DNA of 64,000 nt from CAZUMW01 sp964621615. Lineage in GTDB: Bacteria > Desulfobacterota > WTBG01 > CAIYCZ01 > CAIRTM01. The stretch covers positions 1 to 64,000 of the forward strand of contig CAZUMW010000022.1 in NCBI GenBank assembly GCA_964621615.1, written 5' to 3'. The position numbers and the translations under genes were made by a program. Below the pieces are notes generated by a model, which was not told the origin of the DNA, did no database searches, and saw only the letters and a list, made by a program, of their open reading frames with translations. Shown here in pieces: positions 52,257-59,895 of this stretch; positions within the stretch are counted from its first letter, which is position 1, and every line of letters begins with the position of its first letter.

Positions 52257-52856
52257 TTAATGCGTCTCAACCTGCATGGCGGTAATGTCTGTTGCCTTCC
52301 CGAAGATGTGCTCCTGCATGCTGTTGAGACCGAGATATGCAGGAAGCGACAGCTTTTTCACCCTGCTCAGGCGGTCCCCGTCACACAGCTCGCCGTCAAT
52401 GGCAAGATCACGAACATCGGCGATAACATTGATCTGTGTTTTCGAGGGGCGCATAATATGATTGACGGTGCACTCTATGTGCTGATAGCACTCTGTTATC
52501 CGGGGCGGGGTGACCGTTTTGGCGGGCTCCGTGGTAAAGCCGGTAAACCGGAGCTCGTTTACCCCTTCGTCGTGAAATTTGCCGGTTTCCATAACATCCT
52601 GAAGCCGGTCGGCCCGGGGGTAGTTCAGCACAAACTCACCGGTGGCTTCGATATTTTTTGCCGTATGCCAGCTTCTGTTTACTATAAGCAGCATTTGGGG
52701 ATTGTCCGGCGACGAACAAAACGGCATGACCAGAGAGTAGGGCGCCGCGTTTATGGTGCCGTGTTTGTCGACCGTCGTGACGACGGTAACCGGATATATC
52801 TGCACAAGCTCGAGCACGTGCCACATGACATGCAGCTCCTGGCTCTTCTTATCCAT
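52257..52856 (-). CDS. Flavin reductase-like FMN-binding protein
   Basis: A 199-residue protein with a split-barrel FMN-binding fold. The N-terminal PVTVVTTVDKHGTINAAPYS is the family hallmark, followed by LLIVNRSWHTAKNIEATGEFVLN and the IECTVNHI strand. Members include flavin reductases and flavoredoxins that reduce FMN with NAD(P)H or accept electrons from ferredoxins. It lies 24 bases downstream of the chelatase-like gene and shares its transcript. It would be cytoplasmic. A cysteine at CSSPDNPQM and another in ECYQH might tune the flavin. Confidence 0.85.
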   Translation of the reverse strand: MDKKSQELHVMWHVLELVQIYPVTVVTTVDKHGTINAAPYSLVMPFCSSPDNPQMLLIVNRSWHTAKNIEATGEFVLNYPRADRLQDVMETGKFHDEGVNELRFTGFTTEPAKTVTPPRITECYQHIECTVNHIMRPSKTQINVIADVRDLAIDGELCDGDRLSRVKKLSLPAYLGLNSMQEHIFGKATDITAMQVETH

Positions 52857-52880
52857 TTTCAGCCCCTCCCGATATTTTTT

Positions 52881-54293
52881 TTAAAACAATGCCTCTTTTT
52901 TCTCTTCCTCTTCCAGAATCAGCTGCGGCCAGGGGTCTTCGTTCAGTACGGTTGCAATGGCATCAAACACCCCGCGTGAGACAAACGGCCGGTAGCGCTC
53001 GCCGACCGGGGTACCCGCCACAACCATTCGGCTTGGTCCGGATGTCAGGACGGTTCTGAACGGTTTTGAAAAATCCTCATAGGGAATCCGGCCCCCATAT
53101 GAGTAGTGCAGCGGTTCGAATGTTTCAAGGGGCATGGCGAAAATGCTGTCGGTATTTTCGCTCATAAAGTCTACCAGTAAAAATATAATGTGATCATAGC
53201 GCTCCTCAAGGGCCATTTCCAGTGCTTCGAACGATGCAAGGCGTTTATGGTCAGGGTCCATGTCCTCGCCGGCAAAGTCGGTGTCGGCATAAAGGACTAT
53301 GGTGTTGTTGTCGGCTGCAGTGTGTATGATTTCATCCTGCAGGTTCCGGTAATACACACGGGCAAGCTCGGGGTATGGGTCGCCGGGGATTTCCGGAAAC
53401 CCGTGTCTGGTGAGGACGATCATTTTTTTGGCTTCAGCAGGAAGCTCTGCCATTTCATCAAGTGCCATTTCCACATAGGCGCGCCGGTATGAAGCGTAAG
53501 CGCCGGGGAACGGGGTGAATATAACTTTTGCCCGCTCGGCAACGGCATCCTTGATTTCAGGAAACAGCGAGTTGAACTCCTCAAGGGATGAATACACATG
53601 AAAAAGATCGCAGGCAACAATAGTGTCCGCTCCTTTGTGAATCAGCCGGTCAGCGGCATGTTCAACTGTTTCCGGGTACATGGAAAGCGCAAACTCAGCC
53701 GGTACGCCGGGAAAATGCTTCTGCAGCAGCGAGCGGACGTCGTTAAAAATTCGGCGGTGCTGCTCAAGGTAAGGTACTTTGTTTCCCGGCATGCGCTCAT
53801 AATACGACGTGTGGATTTTTATGGACACTTTTTCGACAATGTCTGTGTAGCCGTTTTTGTGCTTCCATAAAAAATGTCCCGCAGAGCCTTCTTCGCGGGG
53901 CTCAACCCACTCTGTCTCAAGCTCGACATAGGGTTCGCCCTCGTGGTTTTCGGTATGACCGTAACAGTCAATGAGCGTTTCCGGCTCAAACGCTTCCTCT
54001 GCGAATAAATTGCCCGGATCGCGCAGAACGGTGCCGCGGTCGGCAAGAATAACCGGTTTCAGAACAGGGGGGAATGCAGCCTCGAAAATTTGCGCCATGT
54101 AGCGGTTGAAAAAATCAAAGTCATACTGCTCGGGCTGACCCAATGCAGTGATAAGCACCCCCGGCTTGCCGGTAACGGCTCTGTCCTGATGCAGATAGCG
54201 CCGGTAGTTCACATCATCCTGTTTGCGTGAAAACGCGGCATTAAGTGCAATAAGCAGGAGCAGTGCTGTTGCTATAAGTATATATTTTCTCAT
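52881..54293 (-). CDS. Membrane-anchored chelatase-like protein
   Basis: A 470-residue protein with one N-terminal membrane helix (YILIATALLLLIALNAAF). The rest has a ferrochelatase/CbiX-type alpha/beta arrangement. GVLITALGQPEQYDFDFFN matches the first strand and loop, KKMIVLTRHGFPEIPGDP carries the histidine of the second half as in chelatases (TRHG), and the C-terminal FVSRGVFDAIATVL is helical. A second domain of the same type appears in the middle (ADTIVACDLFHVY). A metal-insertion or metallophore role is possible, but no family is certain. It overlaps the AOR gene by four bases, so the two are translationally coupled. Confidence 0.65.
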   Translation of the reverse strand: MRKYILIATALLLLIALNAAFSRKQDDVNYRRYLHQDRAVTGKPGVLITALGQPEQYDFDFFNRYMAQIFEAAFPPVLKPVILADRGTVLRDPGNLFAEEAFEPETLIDCYGHTENHEGEPYVELETEWVEPREEGSAGHFLWKHKNGYTDIVEKVSIKIHTSYYERMPGNKVPYLEQHRRIFNDVRSLLQKHFPGVPAEFALSMYPETVEHAADRLIHKGADTIVACDLFHVYSSLEEFNSLFPEIKDAVAERAKVIFTPFPGAYASYRRAYVEMALDEMAELPAEAKKMIVLTRHGFPEIPGDPYPELARVYYRNLQDEIIHTAADNNTIVLYADTDFAGEDMDPDHKRLASFEALEMALEERYDHIIFLLVDFMSENTDSIFAMPLETFEPLHYSYGGRIPYEDFSKPFRTVLTSGPSRMVVAGTPVGERYRPFVSRGVFDAIATVLNEDPWPQLILEEEEKKEALF

Positions 54294-56188
54294 GCGATTG
54301 CCTTTTTGCGCCCTCCAAGCAGCCGTTGAATATCATGTGCTATATCGGGGAGATCCAGCTCGAGAAGCTTTTCCGGTAGCGGTATGCCGGTTTCTTTATC
54401 CCATCCCCGCAGCTCGTAATACTCATCCTTTAATTTCTCAAGAACGTCTTGTGTTATAATCCGGCCTTTTGACGGGCCTTCGGGGATCGGTTCGGTCAAG
54501 AACCGCTCCGGCAGGGTGTCGTGCTCACGGCGGAAGCCTTCCCGGGCTGAGAACGCCCGTATGATGTTCCAGATTCTTTCGGCGGTCTGCCGGGCGCTGT
54601 CAAGGGTCATATCCATACCGGTAACGGTGTTGAGGCAGTCGACAACGTGCTGATTGATATCGGTAAGCCCCCACACGGACTCGGCAAGATGACACAGTAT
54701 CATGGAATCGGTGAGTATCATAAGATGATTCACCCCGATCACATAGGCAGCTTTCCCGTCAACCGTGTCGCGCGGCACTGCACCGGTCCGTTCGCCAGTC
54801 GGGCGCGCATCGTGGTGCGAGGCGCCGCGGGGGCCGGTAGCATATCCAAGGGCAAATCCCGGCATGCCCCGTGCCGAGTGGCCGGGGAATGTCAAACCCT
54901 TGTTCTGCATGGCATATCGATCGGCCCCTTTGCCGATAATCTCTGCAGCACGCTTGACACCTTCGGCCAGCACATCGCCGAACCCCTCGCGCCTGCCGAT
55001 TTTTTCAATCATGGGGACGATTATTTCCCTGTTGCCGAAGACAACGTCGACCTCATCGGTATGCTCCCGTGACAGCAGTTTTCTCTGGCGGAGCTCCATG
55101 GTGAACGCAATGGCGACCCCCGTCTCGATAGCATCGATGCCCCAGTCATCACAGGTCCGTTCCGCGGCGGCAACTATTTCGATTGAGTCGTTATCACACA
55201 TTGATCCCAGGGCGAATATGTTTTCATACTCGGGACCCTCCATGGTATAGCCCTTGTAGAGACCGCTTGAAACGGTGCTGTATTTGCTGCACCCGATGGG
55301 GCAGGAAAAACAGGCCTTGTTCCTGATAACGATTTTGGCGCGCATCGTTTCGGCCGAGAGACTGTTGGCGGCATCGAAGGTTTCCTGCTGCCAGTTTTTT
55401 GAGCCGAACAGGCCGAGGCTGTTGTTTGCCGTTACCAGCACCGGCGTGCCGTAGCGCGGGAGCACCTGGCCGGTTGCCGGATTCCCGCGCATAACCGTGA
55501 GCAGCTCCCGGGTTTTTTCAAGGGTTGCTTCCATATCGTGTACGGTGAGGGACCCCGAACCGCGCACGGCGATGCCTTTTACTTTCTTTGAGCCCAGCAC
55601 GGCTCCGATACCGCCTCGCCCCAGGGCCCGGCCCTCGACGATTACGTTTGCAAACCGGACCAGGCGCTCGCCTGCAGGGCCGATTACAGCGGTTTGAACA
55701 GCTTCGTCCCCGAGGTCGTGTTTGATCAGCTCATGCGTGCGATATGTTTTTTCACCCCACAGATGTGCGGCATCCCTGATTTCAGCTTTCTCGTTCGTTA
55801 CATGGATATACACCGGCTTGTCGCTTTCACCCTCCAAAACTATGCCGTCATATCCTGCGTATTTCAGCTCCGCGGCAAAGCAGCCCCCTGCCGAAGCATA
55901 AAAAAAGCTCCCGGTCAGCGGGGATTTTGTGTATGCTCCGATGCGGCTTCCTGCAGGAATGCTGGTGCCGGCGATGGGGCCCGCAAAAAGCGCTACCTTG
56001 TTTCTGTGCGACAGGGCATCTATGCCGGGCTCGAGCTCATCATAGAGCATGCGCGCCGCCAGGCCGGCCCCGCCAATGTATTTCAGAAGGTGGCTGTTGG
56101 GTATTTCTTCACAGGAAATGCTGCGTTTTGTCAGATTGATTCTGAGTAGCTTCCTGGTGTACCCGCTGAACAGTGCGGCTCGGCTCAT
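54290..56188 (-). CDS. Aldehyde:ferredoxin oxidoreductase (tungsten type)
   Basis: A 632-residue AOR-family enzyme of normal length that oxidises aldehydes to acids with ferredoxin, or reduces acids. The tungstopterin-binding region is PIAGTSIPAGSRIGAYTKSP and ASAGGCFAAELKYAGYDGI. Cluster ligands are in CFSCPIGCSKY (about 292, 295 and 299) plus the C-terminal cysteine in DSMILCHLAES (about 500), as in Pyrococcus AOR. There is no Tat signal, so it is cytoplasmic. The ATG has GGAGAAG upstream and overlaps the stop of the membrane ferredoxin gene by four bases. The aldehyde substrate is unknown; aliphatic or aromatic acids are possible. Confidence 0.93.
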   Translation of the reverse strand: MSRAALFSGYTRKLLRINLTKRSISCEEIPNSHLLKYIGGAGLAARMLYDELEPGIDALSHRNKVALFAGPIAGTSIPAGSRIGAYTKSPLTGSFFYASAGGCFAAELKYAGYDGIVLEGESDKPVYIHVTNEKAEIRDAAHLWGEKTYRTHELIKHDLGDEAVQTAVIGPAGERLVRFANVIVEGRALGRGGIGAVLGSKKVKGIAVRGSGSLTVHDMEATLEKTRELLTVMRGNPATGQVLPRYGTPVLVTANNSLGLFGSKNWQQETFDAANSLSAETMRAKIVIRNKACFSCPIGCSKYSTVSSGLYKGYTMEGPEYENIFALGSMCDNDSIEIVAAAERTCDDWGIDAIETGVAIAFTMELRQRKLLSREHTDEVDVVFGNREIIVPMIEKIGRREGFGDVLAEGVKRAAEIIGKGADRYAMQNKGLTFPGHSARGMPGFALGYATGPRGASHHDARPTGERTGAVPRDTVDGKAAYVIGVNHLMILTDSMILCHLAESVWGLTDINQHVVDCLNTVTGMDMTLDSARQTAERIWNIIRAFSAREGFRREHDTLPERFLTEPIPEGPSKGRIITQDVLEKLKDEYYELRGWDKETGIPLPEKLLELDLPDIAHDIQRLLGGRKKAIA

Positions 56189-57780
56189 GCTGCTTCTCCT
56201 TTCCGGCTGTCGCCGGGCGCAGCCTCTGAAAGCTCACAGGTCGCACACCCTTCTGGATATGCCGCGCACGGTGTCGGGCAGGAGGGGATGGACCGTGAGA
56301 ATGGGTTCAGCTTCGCTGCCGTTCGCTTCAGTATGCCGGGGCGCTTTATTTCACAGCCCTTTCGCGCCCCTTCCTTATCCCAGATAATCACGTTTGCAGG
56401 GCAAACCTTGATGCATGCGGGATCTCCCCGGCAGGCATCACAGGTATCCTTTATGACGGGAAAAGGAAGCTCGGGTGTTCCTTCACGCAGGATCTGAATG
56501 TTTGAGCGTGACGGGTCAAACACGCCCAGCCGCGAGCCCGAGCATGCGAGCTCGCACAACCGGCATCCGATACACCGGTCAGGAATGACATTAATACGGT
56601 CGATCTTTTTCTTGAATACCCCGAACGGGCAGGTGTCGCGGCACTCATAACACAGGGTGCAGGTTGCGGGCACTTCCCCGATTTTGCTGATGGACAATTG
56701 CTCCTCCCCGGCAGGTGCGGACTGAAATTCATAGCCCATTACGCAATGTGTCTCCGGAAGGCACTCATCGCACTGCCGGCACCGGTCGGTCACAAAGGGT
56801 ACGCGGTACAGCGCCGGCTGACCGAGCGCCACGCGGTAGCCGATATACCAGCAGAAATAGCGGCAGTACACGCGGTAGGCGAACAGGACGGATCCGACGA
56901 ACATGCCGTTTGTGAGCACCTTTGTCCAGACCATCGGCTTCCACAGCTCGGCCCAGTTCGGGGAGCGTATCATCTCTGCAGAGGAGGCCAGTTGGAAAAC
57001 GCGCTCGAACGTGTACACAACGATGATAAAAAACACCATTGTTGCGGGTATGTATATGCGGTTGATCTGCGAGCGGAACCGGTCGCTCAGGGGTATTCCC
57101 TTGAAATCGAAATATTTCCACAGGCCGTCCTGAAACGCGCCAATGGGGCAGAACCAGCCGCAAAACCACCGGCCGATGAAAAACGGAAGCAGCAGTGAGC
57201 CCAGAAGCATGGCAAGCGCCCAGAACAGCAGCTCCGGGTTTTCAACCGGCCGGGCGGTCATGCCGTATGCAAATATCACCAGATAGACGCCCAGAACGGC
57301 GCTTTGTGTGAGAATGCGCCAGCGTTTTGTGGCGACGGTTTTTTTCGCGCGGGCCTCTTGGTCGGGCGGGGTTTTGAGCAGACGAAGAGCGATATAGCCT
57401 GTATACAGTACAACTGGAAGCGAAATGACGACGCCTGCGTATGAAAACGGCGGCGCCCCCTGACCGCCGTACTGCCAGGCCATCAGCTCGTTTGTGTAAA
57501 TCTTCCAGGCCTCCTGGTCCGGCGGAAACTGAAAACGGGAGAAATTGGAAAGCCCCTGCACAAACAGATATATCCAGAAATAGGCTGCGCCCTTTGTGCG
57601 GCCGATAAAATAGTCGGAAAACTGAATGGTCAGCGTTCCCACGGCGATCATCACGCAGACCCAGTTGGTTGTATAGCCGGTTATGATGCCCCACAGATAC
57701 AGGACAAACCCCAGCGCAGCCATGTTTCTCACATGGCGAATGAATGTTTCACGGGCAAACGGGGGCGCTATTTTTGCCAT
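56185..57780 (-). CDS. NapH-like membrane polyferredoxin with AOR-type ferredoxin domain
   Basis: A protein of about 531 residues. The N-terminal 340 residues have six or more membrane helices and the NapH/RdxA motif RWFCGWFCPIGAFQ, plus CRYFCWYIGYR. The C-terminal 190 residues hold three 4Fe-4S-type clusters (CTLCYECRDTCPFG, CIGCRLCELACSGSRLG, CDACRGDPACIKVCP), then a Cys-rich tail (SCPTPCAAYPEGCATCEL). The middle cluster unit and the segment FDPSRSNIQILREG are the pattern of the small ferredoxin subunit that accompanies AOR enzymes; here it is fused to the membrane protein. It should link the AOR to the quinone pool. The start has GGAGGG and lies one base past the previous stop. Confidence 0.88.
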   Translation of the reverse strand: MAKIAPPFARETFIRHVRNMAALGFVLYLWGIITGYTTNWVCVMIAVGTLTIQFSDYFIGRTKGAAYFWIYLFVQGLSNFSRFQFPPDQEAWKIYTNELMAWQYGGQGAPPFSYAGVVISLPVVLYTGYIALRLLKTPPDQEARAKKTVATKRWRILTQSAVLGVYLVIFAYGMTARPVENPELLFWALAMLLGSLLLPFFIGRWFCGWFCPIGAFQDGLWKYFDFKGIPLSDRFRSQINRIYIPATMVFFIIVVYTFERVFQLASSAEMIRSPNWAELWKPMVWTKVLTNGMFVGSVLFAYRVYCRYFCWYIGYRVALGQPALYRVPFVTDRCRQCDECLPETHCVMGYEFQSAPAGEEQLSISKIGEVPATCTLCYECRDTCPFGVFKKKIDRINVIPDRCIGCRLCELACSGSRLGVFDPSRSNIQILREGTPELPFPVIKDTCDACRGDPACIKVCPANVIIWDKEGARKGCEIKRPGILKRTAAKLNPFSRSIPSCPTPCAAYPEGCATCELSEAAPGDSRKGEAA

Positions 57781-57781
57781 A

Positions 57782-58555
57782 TTACATCCCTCCAAGCATA
57801 TACGGCGCCCTGGTTACGATGAAATGATATTCGGAAGGGGAAATGCCGAATCCCATGCGCAGGTAGATGATGACCACCGCAAGGTTTATGAGCTGCAGCT
57901 TGAGCCATGCGCTGCGCGGTACCCTGTTGCGCTTGAACAATCGCCACGCGCACAGGAAATACAGAACGAACCATAGGTACATGAACACGATCGACGCTAT
58001 CCACCAGCCTCTGGCGCCCGAGGGGTTGTTTGCCTTGACGGTCCCGTAGTATGCAAGAAGCGGTGCATTCTGCCGGGTTATCCTGGTGCCTTTTTCAAAA
58101 GACCCGTAATCATCGGCCAGATATTTTCCCACCTGGTCGTCAGGAGCCTTTTCTTCCACGCGCAGGCCCATGCCGATCGATTCACAGAACATATCAGACA
58201 TAAACCCGGTCAGCAGTGCGATCAGGATGAATGCAACCGCGCCGATACGGGCCGCTTTGGCATAGGCCCAGTCCTTGAGCACCCATTTATAGAACAGGCC
58301 GATAAGGAGCGCGACAGTTACCCCCAGCAGGGCCCCTGAGAAAACGCCGAAAAACCGGCTCATATAATAGCTGTCCGACATGCCGCTGAAATACCCGCAC
58401 AGCTTCATGAACGAGCCCGGGTACATCATCGTATCGATGAAGCGGAATTTTGCATCCGCGGTCCCGAACGTTTTTCCGAAAAAATAGCCGGGTATGGCCA
58501 GCTCCAGCCATATGGCGCTTTTTGTCCAGAAATCGAGATTGCTCATGTCTTTCAC
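57782..58555 (-). CDS. Membrane protein of unknown function in the AOR operon
   Basis: A 257-residue membrane protein with four or five hydrophobic segments (AIWLELAIPGYFFG, GALLGVTVALLIGLFYKWVL, RIGAVAFILIALLTGF, GWWIASIVFMYLWFVLYF). A soluble loop of about 50 residues (EEKAPDDQVGKYLADDYG) lies between segments three and four. Cys positions are few (MFCESIG). The GTG start at 58555 has AAGGAG seven bases upstream. It may be a quinone-binding or anchoring subunit for the polyferredoxin; that is inferred only from operon order, being the gene just before it. No family is recognised. Confidence 0.75.
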   Translation of the reverse strand: MKDMSNLDFWTKSAIWLELAIPGYFFGKTFGTADAKFRFIDTMMYPGSFMKLCGYFSGMSDSYYMSRFFGVFSGALLGVTVALLIGLFYKWVLKDWAYAKAARIGAVAFILIALLTGFMSDMFCESIGMGLRVEEKAPDDQVGKYLADDYGSFEKGTRITRQNAPLLAYYGTVKANNPSGARGWWIASIVFMYLWFVLYFLCAWRLFKRNRVPRSAWLKLQLINLAVVIIYLRMGFGISPSEYHFIVTRAPYMLGGM

Positions 58556-58587
58556 GGCCGGTCTCCTTTGCCGGAAGCAGTGTTTTG

Positions 58588-59088
58588 TTATGAGGCGCTG
58601 CTTTCGGATGATCGGGGGGAGGAGTGTGCCGACAGCGCTGCTGCCCGTTCCAAAAGAGCTGCCGCCTCGGACAGCGCATCTGCAAGGCGTTTTTGTTCTT
58701 CGGGGTCAAGATGGTGAACAATGCGGCTTAGCGTGCTTATCTGGCCGGACCTGAATTCCGAAATGCTTTTTTTGCCCTTCGCTGTCAGCTGTATATCGGA
58801 AAAGCGCCGGTTGTGCGGATTCGTTGTTTTGGTCACATACCCGGCCGTCTCGAGCCGGTGCACGATATTGTTGATGCTTGCAATTGACTTTCCCAGGCGG
58901 GTGCTCATTTCTGAAATGTGAACCACATCCTGCTCGTTGAAAAACGACAGCACCTGCATCTGCGTTACGGTCATAGACGGTGTTTTCTTTTTCAGGTTTC
59001 TGCCGAAATCAAGCGAGCGCAGCATTTTCTGCAAATTGATATACAGCATTCGGATTATCTGGTCGGCTGAATGTGCGTTTTGTTTCAT
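58588..59088 (-). CDS. MarR family transcriptional regulator (AOR operon)
   Basis: A 166-residue MarR protein. A winged helix is visible: MQVLSFFNEQDVVHISEMS, then ASINNIVHRLETAGYVTKTT (recognition helix) and the wing NPHNRRFSDIQLTAKGKK. MarR proteins usually repress their own operon and release DNA when a phenolic or oxidising ligand binds. It is the first gene of the AOR operon and is preceded by a promoter with two overlapping palindromes (59126-59158). It differs in sequence from the divergent MarR at 59412. Confidence 0.9.
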   Translation of the reverse strand: MKQNAHSADQIIRMLYINLQKMLRSLDFGRNLKKKTPSMTVTQMQVLSFFNEQDVVHISEMSTRLGKSIASINNIVHRLETAGYVTKTTNPHNRRFSDIQLTAKGKKSISEFRSGQISTLSRIVHHLDPEEQKRLADALSEAAALLERAAALSAHSSPRSSESSAS

Positions 59089-59125
59089 TGTCAGGCTCTC
59101 CCGAAGAAATTACACTAACACATAC

Positions 59126-59158
59126 TATACATGTGTATACTATATAGATGTATAGTAT
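59126..59158. promoter_or_regulatory. Palindromic operators over the marR-AOR promoter
   Basis: Two overlapping dyads: TATACA-TG-TGTATA (59126-59139) and ATACTATA-N6-TATAGTAT (59137-59158). They cover the -10 element and part of the spacer of the minus-strand promoter, so a bound MarR dimer would block it. Confidence 0.6.
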
Positions 59159-59166
59159 TTTGTCAA
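59139..59166 (-). promoter_or_regulatory. Promoter of the marR-AOR operon
   Basis: On the minus strand, TTGACA (59161-59166), 16 bases, then TATAGT (59139-59144). It is within the palindromes and about 50 bases upstream of the marR start. Confidence 0.65.
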
Positions 59167-59333
59167 GAGGTTTTTTTGTGTGCCTTTGCTTTTACGGGAG
59201 CCGGTGGTAAACATAAAAGCGGGTATCCATGAATAATAAAATCACAAATACATGGAAAACACTGAATTGCTGTGCCGCAGGAGGGAACATACCCGGCTGC
59301 TCCGGTACATTCAAAAAAATTTTCATGCGGGCC

Positions 59334-59361
59334 TTGACAACGGCTCATTTACTTTTATAAT
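59334..59361 (+). promoter_or_regulatory. Consensus promoter of the marR-RND operon
   Basis: TTGACA (59334-59339), 16 bases, then TATAAT (59356-59361). Both hexamers are perfect. Transcription would start near 59368, inside the palindrome at 59362-59377. Confidence 0.75.
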
Positions 59362-59377
59362 ATTTATATATATAAAT
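59362..59377. promoter_or_regulatory. Palindromic operator at the marR-RND start site
   Basis: ATTTATATATATAAAT is a perfect 16 bp dyad immediately downstream of the -10 element. Its sequence differs from the dyads on the AOR side, which suggests that each MarR recognises its own site. Confidence 0.55.
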
Positions 59378-59411
59378 GTTATCTAACAGAATAATTTGTC
59401 TGCTTACTATT

Positions 59412-59876
59412 ATGTTGAAGAAATACAACTCCTACACACAGCTTGAAGAAAAGATGAAGATCATGGGGCAGTTTTTCAGCGAGTATTTCCGCCGCACCAT
59501 GAACAGCTCTGTCATGAATGACAAAGGAGATTTTACCCTGCTCGAGCTGAAAGGTCTTTCGGCCTTTGTCGATGTCGATTGTGAATACACCATGAGCGAG
59601 CTCAGCAAAAATGCCCATCTGCCTCTGCCGAATATGAGTGCTATTGTCGACCGGTTTGAAAAAAGCGGCATTGCGGAGCGCCGGCGCGACACCCGGGACC
59701 GCCGCGTGGTGCGGGTCCATCTGACAGAAAAGGGAAAAAAGATGCTGTATGCATTTATTGAAAACAGAACGGCGGAGCTTGAGCGAACCCTGGGCAAGCT
59801 GAGCGAAAAAGATCGTCAGCAGCTTTTTGAATCGCTGGAAACAGCGCTTCGAATACTGCAAAAAATAACCGATTGA
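59412..59876 (+). CDS. MarR family transcriptional regulator (RND operon)
   Basis: About 154 residues from the ATG at 59412. A winged helix is visible: FTLLELKGLSAFVDVDCEYT, LPLPNMSAIVDRFEKSGI, then ERRRDTRDRRVVRVHLTEKG, the MarR DRR wing motif. An earlier ATG at 59376 is also in frame; it lies about eight bases from the predicted transcription start, so it would be nearly leaderless. Neither start has a good binding site. It ends 19 bases before the adaptor gene and probably represses that pump operon. Its ligand is unknown. Confidence 0.88.
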   Translation: MLKKYNSYTQLEEKMKIMGQFFSEYFRRTMNSSVMNDKGDFTLLELKGLSAFVDVDCEYTMSELSKNAHLPLPNMSAIVDRFEKSGIAERRRDTRDRRVVRVHLTEKGKKMLYAFIENRTAELERTLGKLSEKDRQQLFESLETALRILQKITD

Positions 59877-59895
59877 GCAGGAGATTCATTTATAT

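Larger units (their letters stand above)
59089..59411. other. Divergent control region of the two MarR genes
   Basis: A 323-base region with two promoters and two palindromic sites, listed separately. The middle (about 59170-59320) shows no clear feature. No RNA gene is seen. Confidence 0.75.
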
